From contig JAQGIV010000016.1 of assembly GCA_028290945.1 (NCBI GenBank), forward strand, positions 1-37,260: a stretch of 37,260 nt of DNA. Reading direction: 5' to 3'. The position numbers and the translations under genes are program-made. This document shows positions 17,991 through 25,701 of this stretch, one piece after another; position 1 is the stretch's first letter; every line of letters starts with the position of its first letter. A model generated the notes under the pieces. The model saw only the letters and a program-made list of their open reading frames with translations. It was not told the DNA's origin and searched no databases. Source of the stretch: Phenylobacterium sp. GTDB lineage: Bacteria > Pseudomonadota > Alphaproteobacteria > Caulobacterales > Caulobacteraceae.

Positions 17991-18313
17991 GCCGCCGCCG
18001 GAATGCCCAGCCGCTCGCGGTAGCGGTGGTGAACCAGGTCGTGGGTCTCGGGGTGCTTGGTCATGTAGGCGGCCATGTAGGGGCAGAGCGGGATGACCTT
18101 CAGGTCGTGGTCGCGGGCGTACTGCATGGCGTAGCGGGCCAGCCGGCCGGCGACGCCCTTGCCCTCGAAGGCGTCCGGCACCACGGTGTGCGGCAGGATG
18201 ATCGCGCCATGCACCAGCCGGTACTCGGCGAAGGCCTTGTCCTTGCCCAGCGCGATCTCGAACCGATGGTCGGTCGTGTTGTCGACCACGTCTGGGATGT
18301 CGATGTCGGCCAT
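17987..18313 (-). CDS. GNAT-family N-acetyltransferase (YjdJ-like)
   Basis: 108 residues from the ATG at 18313, with GGAGGAG 7 nt upstream. The short single-domain form with HRFEIALGKDKAFAEY, the acetyl-CoA loop in FEGKGVAGRLARYAM and LKVIPLCPYMAAYMTKHPE matches the COG2388/YjdJ group of GNAT proteins. Substrate unknown. The longer reading frame to 18424 lacks a ribosome binding site and is not supported. Confidence 0.85.
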   Translation of the reverse strand: MADIDIPDVVDNTTDHRFEIALGKDKAFAEYRLVHGAIILPHTVVPDAFEGKGVAGRLARYAMQYARDHDLKVIPLCPYMAAYMTKHPETHDLVHHRYRERLGIPAAA

Positions 18314-18401
18314 GCGGGCTCCTCCGGCCGTCACCTTGACGCGGGCGCCCGCGGCCGCCAAGCTCCACCCATCGACGCCACACCCGCCGAAGGAGGATCG
18401 C

Positions 18402-18458
18402 ATGCGAACGCCCATTGCCCGCAAAGCCCTTCGCCGCGTCGATACGCCGAGCGCCTAG
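18402..18458 (+). CDS. 18-residue leader ORF upstream of rsgA
   Basis: ATG at 18402 to TAG at 18456-18458 gives MRTPIARKALRRVDTPSA. AAGGAGG lies 6 nt upstream of the ATG, among the best ribosome binding sites in the window. The peptide is basic and has no recognised family. It is 87 nt before the rsgA start, and the stretch between them has an 8-bp inverted repeat that can hide the rsgA ribosome binding site. It may be a regulatory leader peptide or a remnant; translation is not proven. Confidence 0.45.
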   Translation: MRTPIARKALRRVDTPSA

Positions 18459-18487
18459 CAGCCTCGATCCTCTCTCCACTGCAGACA

Positions 18488-18541
18488 GGATTTCCGCGGG
18501 TCGACGCCTGACGGCTTGCGACCTCATTCCCAAGGAAATCC
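18488..18541 (+). promoter_or_regulatory. Inverted repeat that can occlude the rsgA ribosome binding site
   Basis: GGATTTCC at 18488-18495 is a perfect complement of GGAAATCC at 18534-18541. The second arm overlaps AAGGA (18532-18536), the ribosome binding site of the TTG start at 18546. Loop of 38 nt, so stability depends on inner structure. Confidence 0.4.
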
Positions 18542-18545
18542 GATC

Positions 18546-19568
18546 TTGATCACTCCCTATGGCTGGAGCCGCGGGCTCCAGCGCGACTTCGAACCCTTCG
18601 CGGCGCGCGGGCTCGTCCCGGCCCGCGTCATCGTCCAGCAGCGCGGCCTCTACCGGCTGGTCGCCGAGGCTGGCGAGACGGAGGCCAGGCTCTCCGGCCG
18701 CTTCCACCATGACGCCGAGGACGGCGGCCATCCGGTGGTCGGCGACTGGGTGGGCATCCAGGCGGAGGACGGCTTTGCGCTGATCCAGGGCCTGGTCCCG
18801 CGGCGCACCGCCTTCGTGCGGAAACAGGCCGGGACAGGGCATGGGGTCCAGGTGGCGGCCGCCAACGTCGACGTGGCGCTGCTGGCCCTGTCGCTGAACG
18901 GCGACCTGAATCTACGCCGGCTGGAGCGCTATCTGGCGGCGACCTATGAGAGCGGCGCGGCGCCGGTGGTGGTGCTGACCAAGGCCGACGCCTGCGCCGA
19001 CGTGGCCGGGGCCGTGGCGCAGGTGGCGACGGTGGCCGGCGATGCGCCGGTGATGGCGGTCTCGGCGGTGAGCGGCGAAGGCCTCGCAGCCCTGGCCGAC
19101 CAGCTGGAGCCCCGGCGGACAGCGGTGTTGCTGGGATCGTCGGGCGTCGGCATCCGCGAGCACGACGAGCGCGGCCGCCACACCACCACCCATCGCGAGC
19201 TGATCCGGCTGCCGTCAGGGGCGCTGATCCTCGACACGCCGGGCATGCGCGAGCTCGGCCTCATCGACGCGGAGGCGGGCGTGGCGGTGGTGTTCGCCGG
19301 CGTCGAGGCGGAGGTGGAGGCGCTGGCGGAGACCTGCCGGTTCAAGGACTGCGCCCACGGCGCCGAGCCGGGCTGTGCGGTGCGGGCGGCGCTGGACGAC
19401 GGGCGGCTGGAGGCCGCGCGGTTCGAAGCGTGGCGCAAGCTGCAGCGTGAGCTCGCCCACGAACGGGTCAAGGAGGACCCGCTGGCCCGCAAGGCCCAGC
19501 AGCGGGAGTGGATCTCCCGCATGAAGAGCGCCCGAGTCCATATGAAGGACAAGCGCAAGATCGAGTGA
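18546..19568 (+). CDS. rsgA: Ribosome small-subunit-dependent GTPase RsgA (YjeQ) with deleted P-loop
   Basis: 340 residues from a TTG at 18546, with AAGGA about 9 nt upstream; MITPYGW is the usual family N-terminus. It has an OB-fold (about 25-95), a circularly permuted GTPase domain and a zinc finger (C264, C269, H271, C277). G4 TKAD (145-148), G5 SAVSG (173-177), the GRHTTTHREL switch I/G2 region and G3 DTPG (230-233) are present. G1 is not: GSSGVG (197-202) runs directly into IREHDERGRH, and the K-S-T-L-x-N helix, about 18 residues in normal family members, is missing. RsgA helps mature the 30S subunit; this protein should bind GTP poorly or not at all. The frame is otherwise intact. It is followed by a nested palindrome. 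Confidence 0.92.
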   Translation: MITPYGWSRGLQRDFEPFAARGLVPARVIVQQRGLYRLVAEAGETEARLSGRFHHDAEDGGHPVVGDWVGIQAEDGFALIQGLVPRRTAFVRKQAGTGHGVQVAAANVDVALLALSLNGDLNLRRLERYLAATYESGAAPVVVLTKADACADVAGAVAQVATVAGDAPVMAVSAVSGEGLAALADQLEPRRTAVLLGSSGVGIREHDERGRHTTTHRELIRLPSGALILDTPGMRELGLIDAEAGVAVVFAGVEAEVEALAETCRFKDCAHGAEPGCAVRAALDDGRLEAARFEAWRKLQRELAHERVKEDPLARKAQQREWISRMKSARVHMKDKRKIE

Positions 19569-19574
19569 AGTTCC

Positions 19575-19690
19575 TCCCCTTCGGGGGAGGTGGCCCGAAG
19601 GGCCGGAGGGGGCTTCCGCCGCGGACTTGCAGCCGCTCGTTTTGAGCGGAAGCCCCCTCAGTCGCTTCGCGACAGCTCCCCCGAAGGGGA
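19575..19690. repeat. Nested palindromic intergenic repeat between rsgA and ilvC
   Basis: Outer arms of 15 bp match perfectly (19575-19589 with 19676-19690) and inner arms of 14 bp match perfectly (19606-19619 with 19646-19659). The element fills the convergent gap between rsgA and ilvC and could terminate transcription from both sides, although no T-tract is present. A related, longer element lies at 36326-36491. Confidence 0.8.
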
Positions 19691-19696
19691 GCAACT

Positions 19697-20810
<1,114 letters not shown>

Positions 20811-20819
20811 GGGACGGCC

Positions 20820-21323
20820 TCAGAGTTTGAGCCGCGCCATGGGGATCGAGTCGACGTAGTCGCCGTCGCGCCAGGCATAGGCGCGCAACAGGCCCTCGCG
20901 CTCGAAGCCGAAGCGCTCATACAGCGCGATGGCGCGCGCATTGTCGGCGTAGACCTCCAGCTCCAGGCGCCTGAGGTTCCACCAGCGGTCGGCCAGGTCG
21001 ACGATGGCGGCCATCAGGGCGGTCCCCGCGCCGCGTCCGGCGTAGGCGTCGTGCACCGCCATGCCGATGTCGCCGGCGTGGCTGCGGCGATGCCGCTCCT
21101 GGCGGTTCAGGCTGGCCGCGCCGATCAGCTTGCCGTCGATGATGGCGACCATGCGCGCGACGTTCGGCGAGCTGTCGCCCCAGCGCTTCTGGCGCTGGTC
21201 GGTGGAGATCAGCGGCGTGGCGAGCGTGCCCCAGATCACCTTCGGCTGGTCGAAGGTGTCGGCGAGCGCGGCGATGTCGCCCGGCTCCTGGGCGCGGATG
21301 ATGATGTCGGAAGGTGGGCTCAT
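20820..21323 (-). CDS. GNAT-family N-acetyltransferase (RimJ/RimL- or SpeG-like)
   Basis: 167 residues from the ATG at 21323, which follows GGGAAAG. IIIRAQEPGDIAALADTFDQP begins the domain; DIGMAVHDAYAGRGAGTALM holds the Q/RxxGxG/A acetyl-CoA loop (here AGRGAG), and LELEVYADNARAIALYERFGF and GLLRAYAWRDGDYVDS are classic GNAT motifs. The substrate could be an amino acid, polyamine or ribosomal protein; it cannot be told from sequence. The 5' leader holds a terminator (see 21367-21400). Location next to ilvC suggests a shared transcript. Confidence 0.88.
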   Translation of the reverse strand: MSPPSDIIIRAQEPGDIAALADTFDQPKVIWGTLATPLISTDQRQKRWGDSSPNVARMVAIIDGKLIGAASLNRQERHRRSHAGDIGMAVHDAYAGRGAGTALMAAIVDLADRWWNLRRLELEVYADNARAIALYERFGFEREGLLRAYAWRDGDYVDSIPMARLKL

Positions 21324-21366
21324 GGTCGTCTTTCCCTGGGGTGGTGCGGCGGGAGAAGCGGGGCCC

Positions 21367-21400
21367 AAAGAAAAAGCCCCGTCGGTGTCCCGGCGGGGCT
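21367..21400 (-). terminator. Rho-independent terminator inside the leader of the GNAT-ilvC transcript
   Basis: On the minus strand AGCCCCG-C-CGG, a GACA loop, CCG-A-CGGGGCT, then TTTTCTTT. The stem is 7 bp plus 3 bp around one mismatch, followed by a U-tract, while the plus strand has no T-tract after the hairpin. Because the only gene to its right is on the plus strand, the RNA it stops must be the leader of the minus-strand GNAT gene, so this is an attenuator-type terminator. Confidence 0.78.
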
Positions 21401-21425
21401 GGTGGCTCGGAAGCGTGGCTGACCT

Positions 21426-21503
21426 CTAGCGCACGACAACCTTCCCCGGCCCGCCGGCGGCGGTCGGAATAAGGAGGGCGAAGGTCATGGCTACGCAGCG
21501 CAT
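21426..21503 (-). CDS. Candidate attenuator leader peptide rich in branched-chain residues
   Basis: A minus-strand ORF ends at TAG (21428-21426), 26 nt before the terminator hairpin. It starts at the ATG at 21503 (25 codons) or the in-frame ATG at 21488 (20 codons). It encodes ALLIP near its start and KVVVR at its end. A run of Val codons just before the stop and an adjacent terminator are the pattern of ilv-type leader peptides. The ribosome binding site is weak (AGGG about 12 nt upstream). The region opposite is a plus-strand leader, so part of the pattern, such as CTCCTT, could be forced by the plus-strand ribosome binding site. Confidence 0.45.
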   Translation of the reverse strand: MRCVAMTFALLIPTAAGGPGKVVVR

Positions 21504-21561
21504 GGCGCATGCTTACCCTGAGACGCGAAGCTTGGCAAAGTGGCGTCGGCAGTTCGGGGAA

Positions 21562-22665
21562 ATGCGGGTGACGGCGCAAGGCAAGACCACGGCGAGCGCG
21601 CGGCCCCGTTCGGGCGCGACGGCCCGCGTCTGCGCCAACTGCGCTGCGCGGCTGCAGGGGCGCTGGTGCCACGGCTGCGGCCAGGACTCCCACGGCCACA
21701 AGCGCGCCATCGGCCACCTGGCCTGGGAGGCGATCGAGGGGCTGTTCCATCTGGACGGGCGGCTGGCGACGACCTTGCCGGCGCTGTTCGTGCGGCCGGG
21801 GAAGCTGGCGCGGGACTACATGGAAGGCCGCATCGCCCGGCACGTGCCGCCGTTCCGCCTGTTCCTGGTGTCGCTGCTGGTGTTCATCCTGGCGGCCGAG
21901 TGGGCGGCGCACCGCAACACCGTCGACAACGAGCAACGCGCCCACGCCCGGGCCGTGGCGCTGGCCACCCCGCAGGGCCGCGCCGCCGAGGCCGTTCGCC
22001 TGCGCGTGGCCGCGGCGCAGGCGCGCATCGAGAGCCTGCAGGAGGCCGCCAGCGATCGGGCCGACGAGCTGCAGGACGCCGACACCCGCGCCGGAGCCGA
22101 GGCGCACTATGCCCGCAATCTGGCGAGGGCGGACGTCCGCTACGGCCAGGCGCTGGCCAAGGCCGACCGGGTGGCGCAGGGCCTGCCGGAGCCGCCGCCC
22201 AAGCCGGCGGCGGCCGAGGCGGCGGTCGGCGCCAAGGCCTGGTGGAAGGGCGCGGTGAAGAAGGCCGAGCAGAACCCGGAATACTACTGGAGCATCCTGT
22301 TCGCCTGGGGCCACCGGGCGGCGGTGCTACTGCTGCCGATCGTCGGCCTGACCCTGGCGCTGGTCTATCGGGGCCGGCGCGAGCTGTTCCTCTACGACCA
22401 CCTGCTGGTGGCCATGGACCTGATGGCCTTCGGGTTCCTGGCCAATGCGCCCGGGTTCCTGCTGCCCATGCCGTGGGCCGGCTGGTGGCTGGGGGCGGTG
22501 GCGCTGTGGACGCCGATCAACCTGTTCCAGACCCTGCGCGGCGGCTACGGCTCGGGCGTGCTGGGCGCGACGGTGAAGACCCTGGTGGTGTGGACGGTCA
22601 GCGTCAGCGCGTTCGGCGTGCTGTTGCTTGGGCTGATGGTGCTGGCCCTGGCGCAGCTCGCATGA
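21562..22665 (+). CDS. DUF3667-family membrane protein with zinc-ribbon
   Basis: 367 residues from the ATG at 21562, preceded by GGGGAA; an ATG at 21487 with a good AAGGAGG would add 25 residues, but those codons are AT-rich at third positions. C24/C27 and C36/C39 (CANC, CHGC) form a zinc ribbon. Then AIGHLAWEAIEGLFHLDGRL and LARDYMEGRIARHVPPFRLFLV, typical DUF3667. One membrane helix (about 92-110), an Ala/Arg/Glu-rich coiled coil (about 115-185), and three or four helices in the last 120 residues follow. Function unknown. Its last codon overlaps arfB (ATGA at 22662-22665). Confidence 0.8.
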   Translation: MRVTAQGKTTASARPRSGATARVCANCAARLQGRWCHGCGQDSHGHKRAIGHLAWEAIEGLFHLDGRLATTLPALFVRPGKLARDYMEGRIARHVPPFRLFLVSLLVFILAAEWAAHRNTVDNEQRAHARAVALATPQGRAAEAVRLRVAAAQARIESLQEAASDRADELQDADTRAGAEAHYARNLARADVRYGQALAKADRVAQGLPEPPPKPAAAEAAVGAKAWWKGAVKKAEQNPEYYWSILFAWGHRAAVLLLPIVGLTLALVYRGRRELFLYDHLLVAMDLMAFGFLANAPGFLLPMPWAGWWLGAVALWTPINLFQTLRGGYGSGVLGATVKTLVVWTVSVSAFGVLLLGLMVLALAQLA

Positions 22666-23084
22666 TCGAGATCAACCATCACATCACCCTGGCCGACGAC
22701 GAGGTGCAGGTGCGCGCGGTGCGCGCCTCCGGCCCCGGCGGGCAACACGTCAACAAGGTCTCGACGGCCATCGAGCTGCGCTTCGACGTGCGCAGCTCTT
22801 CGCTGCCCGAGCGGGTGAAGACGCGGCTCGAGCACCTGGCCGGCAGCCGGCTGACGCTGGAGGGGGTGCTGATCCTGGTGGCGCAGGAATACCGCAGCCA
22901 GGAGATGAACCGGCGGGCCGCCTTCGACCGGCTGATCGGCCTGATCCGCAAGGCCGCCGAGCCGCCGCCCCCGCCGCGCAAGAAGACCAAGCCCAGCCGC
23001 GCCGCCAAGCAGCGCCGCGTCGACGCCAAGACCCGGCGCGGCGGCCTCAAGGCCAAGCGCGGCCGGGTCAAGGGCGAGGACTAG
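22662..23084 (+). CDS. arfB: Alternative ribosome-rescue factor ArfB (YaeJ)
   Basis: 140 residues from the ATG overlapping the previous stop. RASGPGGQHVNKVSTAIELRF contains the catalytic GGQ motif at 26-28. The C-terminal tail, about 40 residues rich in Lys, Arg and Pro (KKTKPSRAAKQRRVDAK), is the mRNA-channel tail that lets ArfB sense a stalled ribosome without a stop codon. It hydrolyses peptidyl-tRNA on such ribosomes. The length equals the usual 140 residues. The 4-bp overlap suggests coupling to the DUF3667 gene. Confidence 0.93.
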   Translation: MIEINHHITLADDEVQVRAVRASGPGGQHVNKVSTAIELRFDVRSSSLPERVKTRLEHLAGSRLTLEGVLILVAQEYRSQEMNRRAAFDRLIGLIRKAAEPPPPPRKKTKPSRAAKQRRVDAKTRRGGLKAKRGRVKGED

Positions 23085-23103
23085 CCATCCACCCGATGGT
23101 CCG

Positions 23104-23190
23104 CGCGACGGCGGGATTCCTGCGGCGGATGGAACACCAAGGCTCAGCTTGAGTTGAGATTCAGCTTGGGTCCCCGCCGTCGCGGGGATG
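23104..23190. repeat. Palindromic intergenic element
   Basis: CGCGACGGCGGG at 23104-23115 is perfectly complementary to 23173-23184, and 23171-23188 (TCCCCGC-CGTC-GCGGGGA) is itself a 7-bp hairpin. GGTCCCCGCC-type hairpins like this are scattered in many alphaproteobacterial genomes. It fills the 168-nt gap after arfB and may act as a weak terminator. Confidence 0.6.
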
Positions 23191-23252
23191 AGCGGTTTTG
23201 GAGTTTCCCCCACTGGCATGGTTTCGCCGCAATGGCTTATAAGCTCCGCTCG

Positions 23253-23792
23253 ATGACCCGAGCGCCCCTCTTCGCCGCCCTCGCCCTGACGACCGCCGTG
23301 GCGGCCTGCACGCCGAGCCTGGGCCCGCCGCCGCCCGGCTATGTGCCGCCGTCACCGCCCGGGGAGGCCGCCTTCCGCGCCTCGGAGTTCGACTGGTCGA
23401 CGGCACCGGGCCCCAACACCATCGCCGGGCGCCTGGCCTACGTTAAGGGCGAGACCCACTACACCTGCCAGGGCGCCAGCGTGATCCTGACGCCGGAGAC
23501 CCCGTGGTCGCGGCGGCGGATGGAGGTGCTGTACCTCTCGGCCGAGCGCGCCGCCCTGCCCGCCGACGAGGTTCGCGCGCGGACCGCCGAGGCGCCGCCC
23601 GGCGATTCCACGCCGTTCATCAAGCGCACCATCTGCGATCCCGCCGACCACTTCGCCTTCAACCACCTGCCGAACGGCGCCTGGTACGCGATCACCATCG
23701 CCAAGCCGGCGCACGGCGGCGCGGGCGGGGCCGTGGCGCTGATGAAGCGGGTGGTGACCAAGGGCGGCAAGATCACCGCCGTCGCGCTCTGA
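23253..23792 (+). CDS. Hypothetical lipoprotein
   Basis: 179 residues from the ATG at 23253. The N-terminus is a lipoprotein signal: hydrophobic stretch ending TTAVAAC, with the lipobox Cys in AVAAC-TP. Then a Pro-rich segment (GPPPPGYVPPSPPGEA), and a small folded part with GRLAYVKGETHYTCQGASVILTPETPW, which resembles carboxypeptidase-regulatory-like or DUF4198-like beta sandwiches. Two Cys (TCQG and TICD) may form a disulfide. No role is known to me. The longer upstream frame to 23154 lies over the repeat element. Confidence 0.7.
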   Translation: MTRAPLFAALALTTAVAACTPSLGPPPPGYVPPSPPGEAAFRASEFDWSTAPGPNTIAGRLAYVKGETHYTCQGASVILTPETPWSRRRMEVLYLSAERAALPADEVRARTAEAPPGDSTPFIKRTICDPADHFAFNHLPNGAWYAITIAKPAHGGAGGAVALMKRVVTKGGKITAVAL

Positions 23793-23819
23793 CGAACCCG
23801 TAGGCGCCGTTTCGCGTTG

Positions 23820-23845
23820 TCCTTCGATGAGATGAATCGAAGGAA
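23820..23845 (+). promoter_or_regulatory. Hairpin covering the ribosome binding site of the next gene
   Basis: TCCTTCGAT (23820-23828) pairs perfectly over 9 bp with ATCGAAGGA (23836-23844), with a 7-nt loop. The 3' arm holds GAAGGA, the ribosome binding site of the ATG at 23855. Such a fold would limit translation unless opened by ribosomes, heat or a factor. Confidence 0.45.
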
Positions 23846-23854
23846 CATTTCCGC

Positions 23855-24127
23855 ATGCGCAAACTGATTGTCGCCGGACTGGCGGCCGCCAGCCTGATGG
23901 GCGGCGCGGGCGCGGCGCTTGGCCAGCCGGTCGTCGAGCGCTGGGGCCATTGGGATCCGACCTGGGGCGCCGACCCCGGCCCGCCGCCACGCGCCATGTG
24001 GCGCCATTGGCGCCACCGCGAGAACGGCTGGTACGGGCATGTCCACAACTGCATGGTGCGCGAGCACTACAATCCGCACCGCGACGCCTACATGGTCGGC
24101 CACCGCTGGGTGGGCTGCCGCGACTGA
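23855..24127 (+). CDS. Small exported aromatic-rich hypothetical protein
   Basis: 90 residues. Signal peptide 1-23 (MRKLIVAGLAAASLMGGAGA, LG), mature part about 65 residues rich in Trp, His, Arg and Pro, with paired Cys (HNCMVREHYNPH and GHRWVGCRD). No family named. GAAGGA at 23839-23844, inside a hairpin, is the only ribosome binding site, about 10 nt from the ATG. A good terminator follows at 24151. Confidence 0.72.
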   Translation: MRKLIVAGLAAASLMGGAGAALGQPVVERWGHWDPTWGADPGPPPRAMWRHWRHRENGWYGHVHNCMVREHYNPHRDAYMVGHRWVGCRD

Positions 24128-24150
24128 CGCCGCCGATCGGGCGTGAACCA

Positions 24151-24180
24151 GGCCCCGGACCGCAAGGCCGGGGCCTTTTT
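24151..24180 (+). terminator. Rho-independent terminator
   Basis: GGCCCCGG, a short loop, CCGGGGCC and TTTTT. It ends the plus-strand transcript of the small exported gene; the minus-strand stop at 24181-24179 lies on its T-tract. Confidence 0.85.
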
Positions 24181-25243
24181 ATGCGCCGGCCGCCTCCGCC
24201 TGGGGCTGAGCCTCGGCATAGGCCTCGCGCAGCTTCGCGCCGGCCTCGTCGTAGAGGAACGGCAAGGTGGCGTAGCGGCGGCCGCGGGTGACCGGCGTCG
24301 CCTCGTGCAGCAGGCTGCAGGAGAACACCACCGCCCCGCCGGTGGGCGCGCGGTAGGTGCGCCGGCCGTATTCGGGGAAGCGCAGGTCGCCGCCCTCGAA
24401 ATCCTCGCTGTTGAGGTTGATGGTCACGGCGAACTTGCGGTGCGCGGTCTGCGGCGCGCCGTTGTCGATGTGCGGCTTGAAGAAGCCGCCCTCCTCGGCG
24501 TCGTAGCAGGCGACGATGTAGCGCTCGATGCGGGTGACCTCGAACTGGAAGGCCCGCTTGATCTCCGGCAGCAGGCGCAGCGCGATGCGGGCGCGCAGGC
24601 CCTCGCGCAGCGGCCCGTCCGGGATCTCGGCGTCGCGGCGGCGCTTCTGGCGGTCGATCCGGCCGACGAACTTGCCCTCGATGGTGTGCATCACCCCCGA
24701 CGGCGCCCCGCCCGTGGCGGCATAGGCCTCGATCAACTGGCGGCAGAAGCCGGGCTCCAGCACGCGTGGCACGATCAGCACCGGGGCGCTCATCGGCACG
24801 CCCGCGTGGTTGTCGGCGGCGCCGATGGCGGCCACGATGTCCAGCGCCCCGCCGATCTCGCCCAGCGGGCCGCTAGCGATCAGCCGCAGGCTCGGGTCGA
24901 CCAGGAACCAGGTGGGATCGAGGCGGCCCTCGCCGTCCTGCGCCCCGAACAGGCGGCGCAGCTCGCCGGCGACGTCGGAGAACCAGTGCAGGCCGTTCGG
25001 CGCATCCACGGCGGCGGCGTAGCTGGCCGCGTCGGGCAGCACGCCGAACACCGCGGCGTTGTCGTCGCGGAACAGCCCCGGGCGGCCGGCGAGCGCCGCC
25101 AGGCACGCCGCGCGCGCCGGCGACGGCTCCGGCAGGAAGACCAGCAGGACGAGCCGCCCGCCGACGCTGGCGAACTCGAAATCCGGGTTCAGCGGCGACG
25201 GCGCCCTGAAGCGGGGGACCGGGGTTCCAGGGGTCAGGCTCAT
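24179..25243 (-). CDS. Peroxiredoxin-like plus 2OG-Fe(II) oxygenase (prolyl-4-hydroxylase type) fusion
   Basis: 354 residues from the ATG at 25243; a longer frame to 25480 lies over non-coding sequence. Residues about 5-145 have a thioredoxin/AhpC-like pattern (GTPVPRF, RLVLLVFLP, WFSDVAGELRRLFGA, PTWFLVDPSLRLIASGPLG), but the peroxidatic motif PxxxTxxC is degenerate (PEPSPARAACL). Residues about 170-350 are a P4H-like oxygenase: Fe ligands H and D in FKPHIDNG (about 257-259), H in LLHEATPV (about 311), and 2OG-binding Arg in VTRGRRYATLPFLY. The same fusion is known in proteobacteria; substrate unknown. The ribosome binding site is weak. Confidence 0.87.
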   Translation of the reverse strand: MSLTPGTPVPRFRAPSPLNPDFEFASVGGRLVLLVFLPEPSPARAACLAALAGRPGLFRDDNAAVFGVLPDAASYAAAVDAPNGLHWFSDVAGELRRLFGAQDGEGRLDPTWFLVDPSLRLIASGPLGEIGGALDIVAAIGAADNHAGVPMSAPVLIVPRVLEPGFCRQLIEAYAATGGAPSGVMHTIEGKFVGRIDRQKRRRDAEIPDGPLREGLRARIALRLLPEIKRAFQFEVTRIERYIVACYDAEEGGFFKPHIDNGAPQTAHRKFAVTINLNSEDFEGGDLRFPEYGRRTYRAPTGGAVVFSCSLLHEATPVTRGRRYATLPFLYDEAGAKLREAYAEAQPQAEAAGA

Positions 25244-25321
25244 GGCCGGAGAGCCTAGCCCAAGAGACCGGCGGACCGCAAAACCGGTGACGCTTGGCCC
25301 GCCGTGAGAAATCCCCGCGAA

Positions 25322-25393
25322 GGAGGTGAACCTCCCGACTTTCCACGGGTTTCGCTGAAGAGACGGCGGGGCTTGCAGGACCCCGCGGGAGGT
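25322..25393 (+). promoter_or_regulatory. Mutually exclusive pairings in a 5' leader
   Basis: GGAGGT (25322-25327), ACCTCCCG (25330-25337) and CGGGAGGT (25386-25393) can pair in two ways. The middle segment matches the first over 5-6 bp and the third, which is the ribosome binding site, over 8 bp. A third hairpin, GCGGGG (25366-25371) with CCCCGC (25381-25386), sits just upstream of the ribosome binding site. GC-rich DNA makes such matches easier by chance. Confidence 0.35.
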
Positions 25394-25397
25394 CACC

Positions 25398-25673
25398 ATG
25401 CGCAACCTGATCGGCATCGGCGTTATCGCGGCCGCCCTGGCGCTGACCGGCGCCGCGGCCGAGGCCAAGGCGCTCGCCAAACGGCCGGCCGCCGTCGCGC
25501 CCTCGGCCGGCCGCTACGGCGTCGCGGCGAGCGATCGCGCGCCCACCCCCGGCCGCGGCTACAGCGCCCGCGCGCGGCACATGGCTGACTGCCTGGCCGC
25601 CTACCGCAGCTACGACCCGGGCACCGACAAGGTGGTGCTGCGGGACGGGGTGACGCGGCGCTGCGGCCTGTAA
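25398..25673 (+). CDS. BA14K-like small exported protein
   Basis: 91 residues. Signal peptide 1-23 (RNLIGIGVIAAALALTGAAAEA), a low-complexity middle, and the end HMADCLAAYRSYDPGTDKVV then RRCGL, which has the C-x(6)-YRSYDP-x(n)-C pattern of the BA14K family, lectin-like surface antigens of Brucella and relatives. Adhesion or immune-reactive roles are family knowledge; the function here is inferred. GGGAGGT 4 nt upstream of the ATG. Confidence 0.75.
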   Translation: MRNLIGIGVIAAALALTGAAAEAKALAKRPAAVAPSAGRYGVAASDRAPTPGRGYSARARHMADCLAAYRSYDPGTDKVVLRDGVTRRCGL

Positions 25674-25701
25674 TTCGGCGCAGGAACCAAGCTCTACGCT
25701 G

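Noticed and set aside
21487..21561. Earlier ATG of the DUF3667 gene with a good AAGGAGG
   Set aside because: Those 25 codons have A/T-rich third positions unlike the rest of the gene. It is not excluded; it competes with the leader-peptide reading of the other strand.
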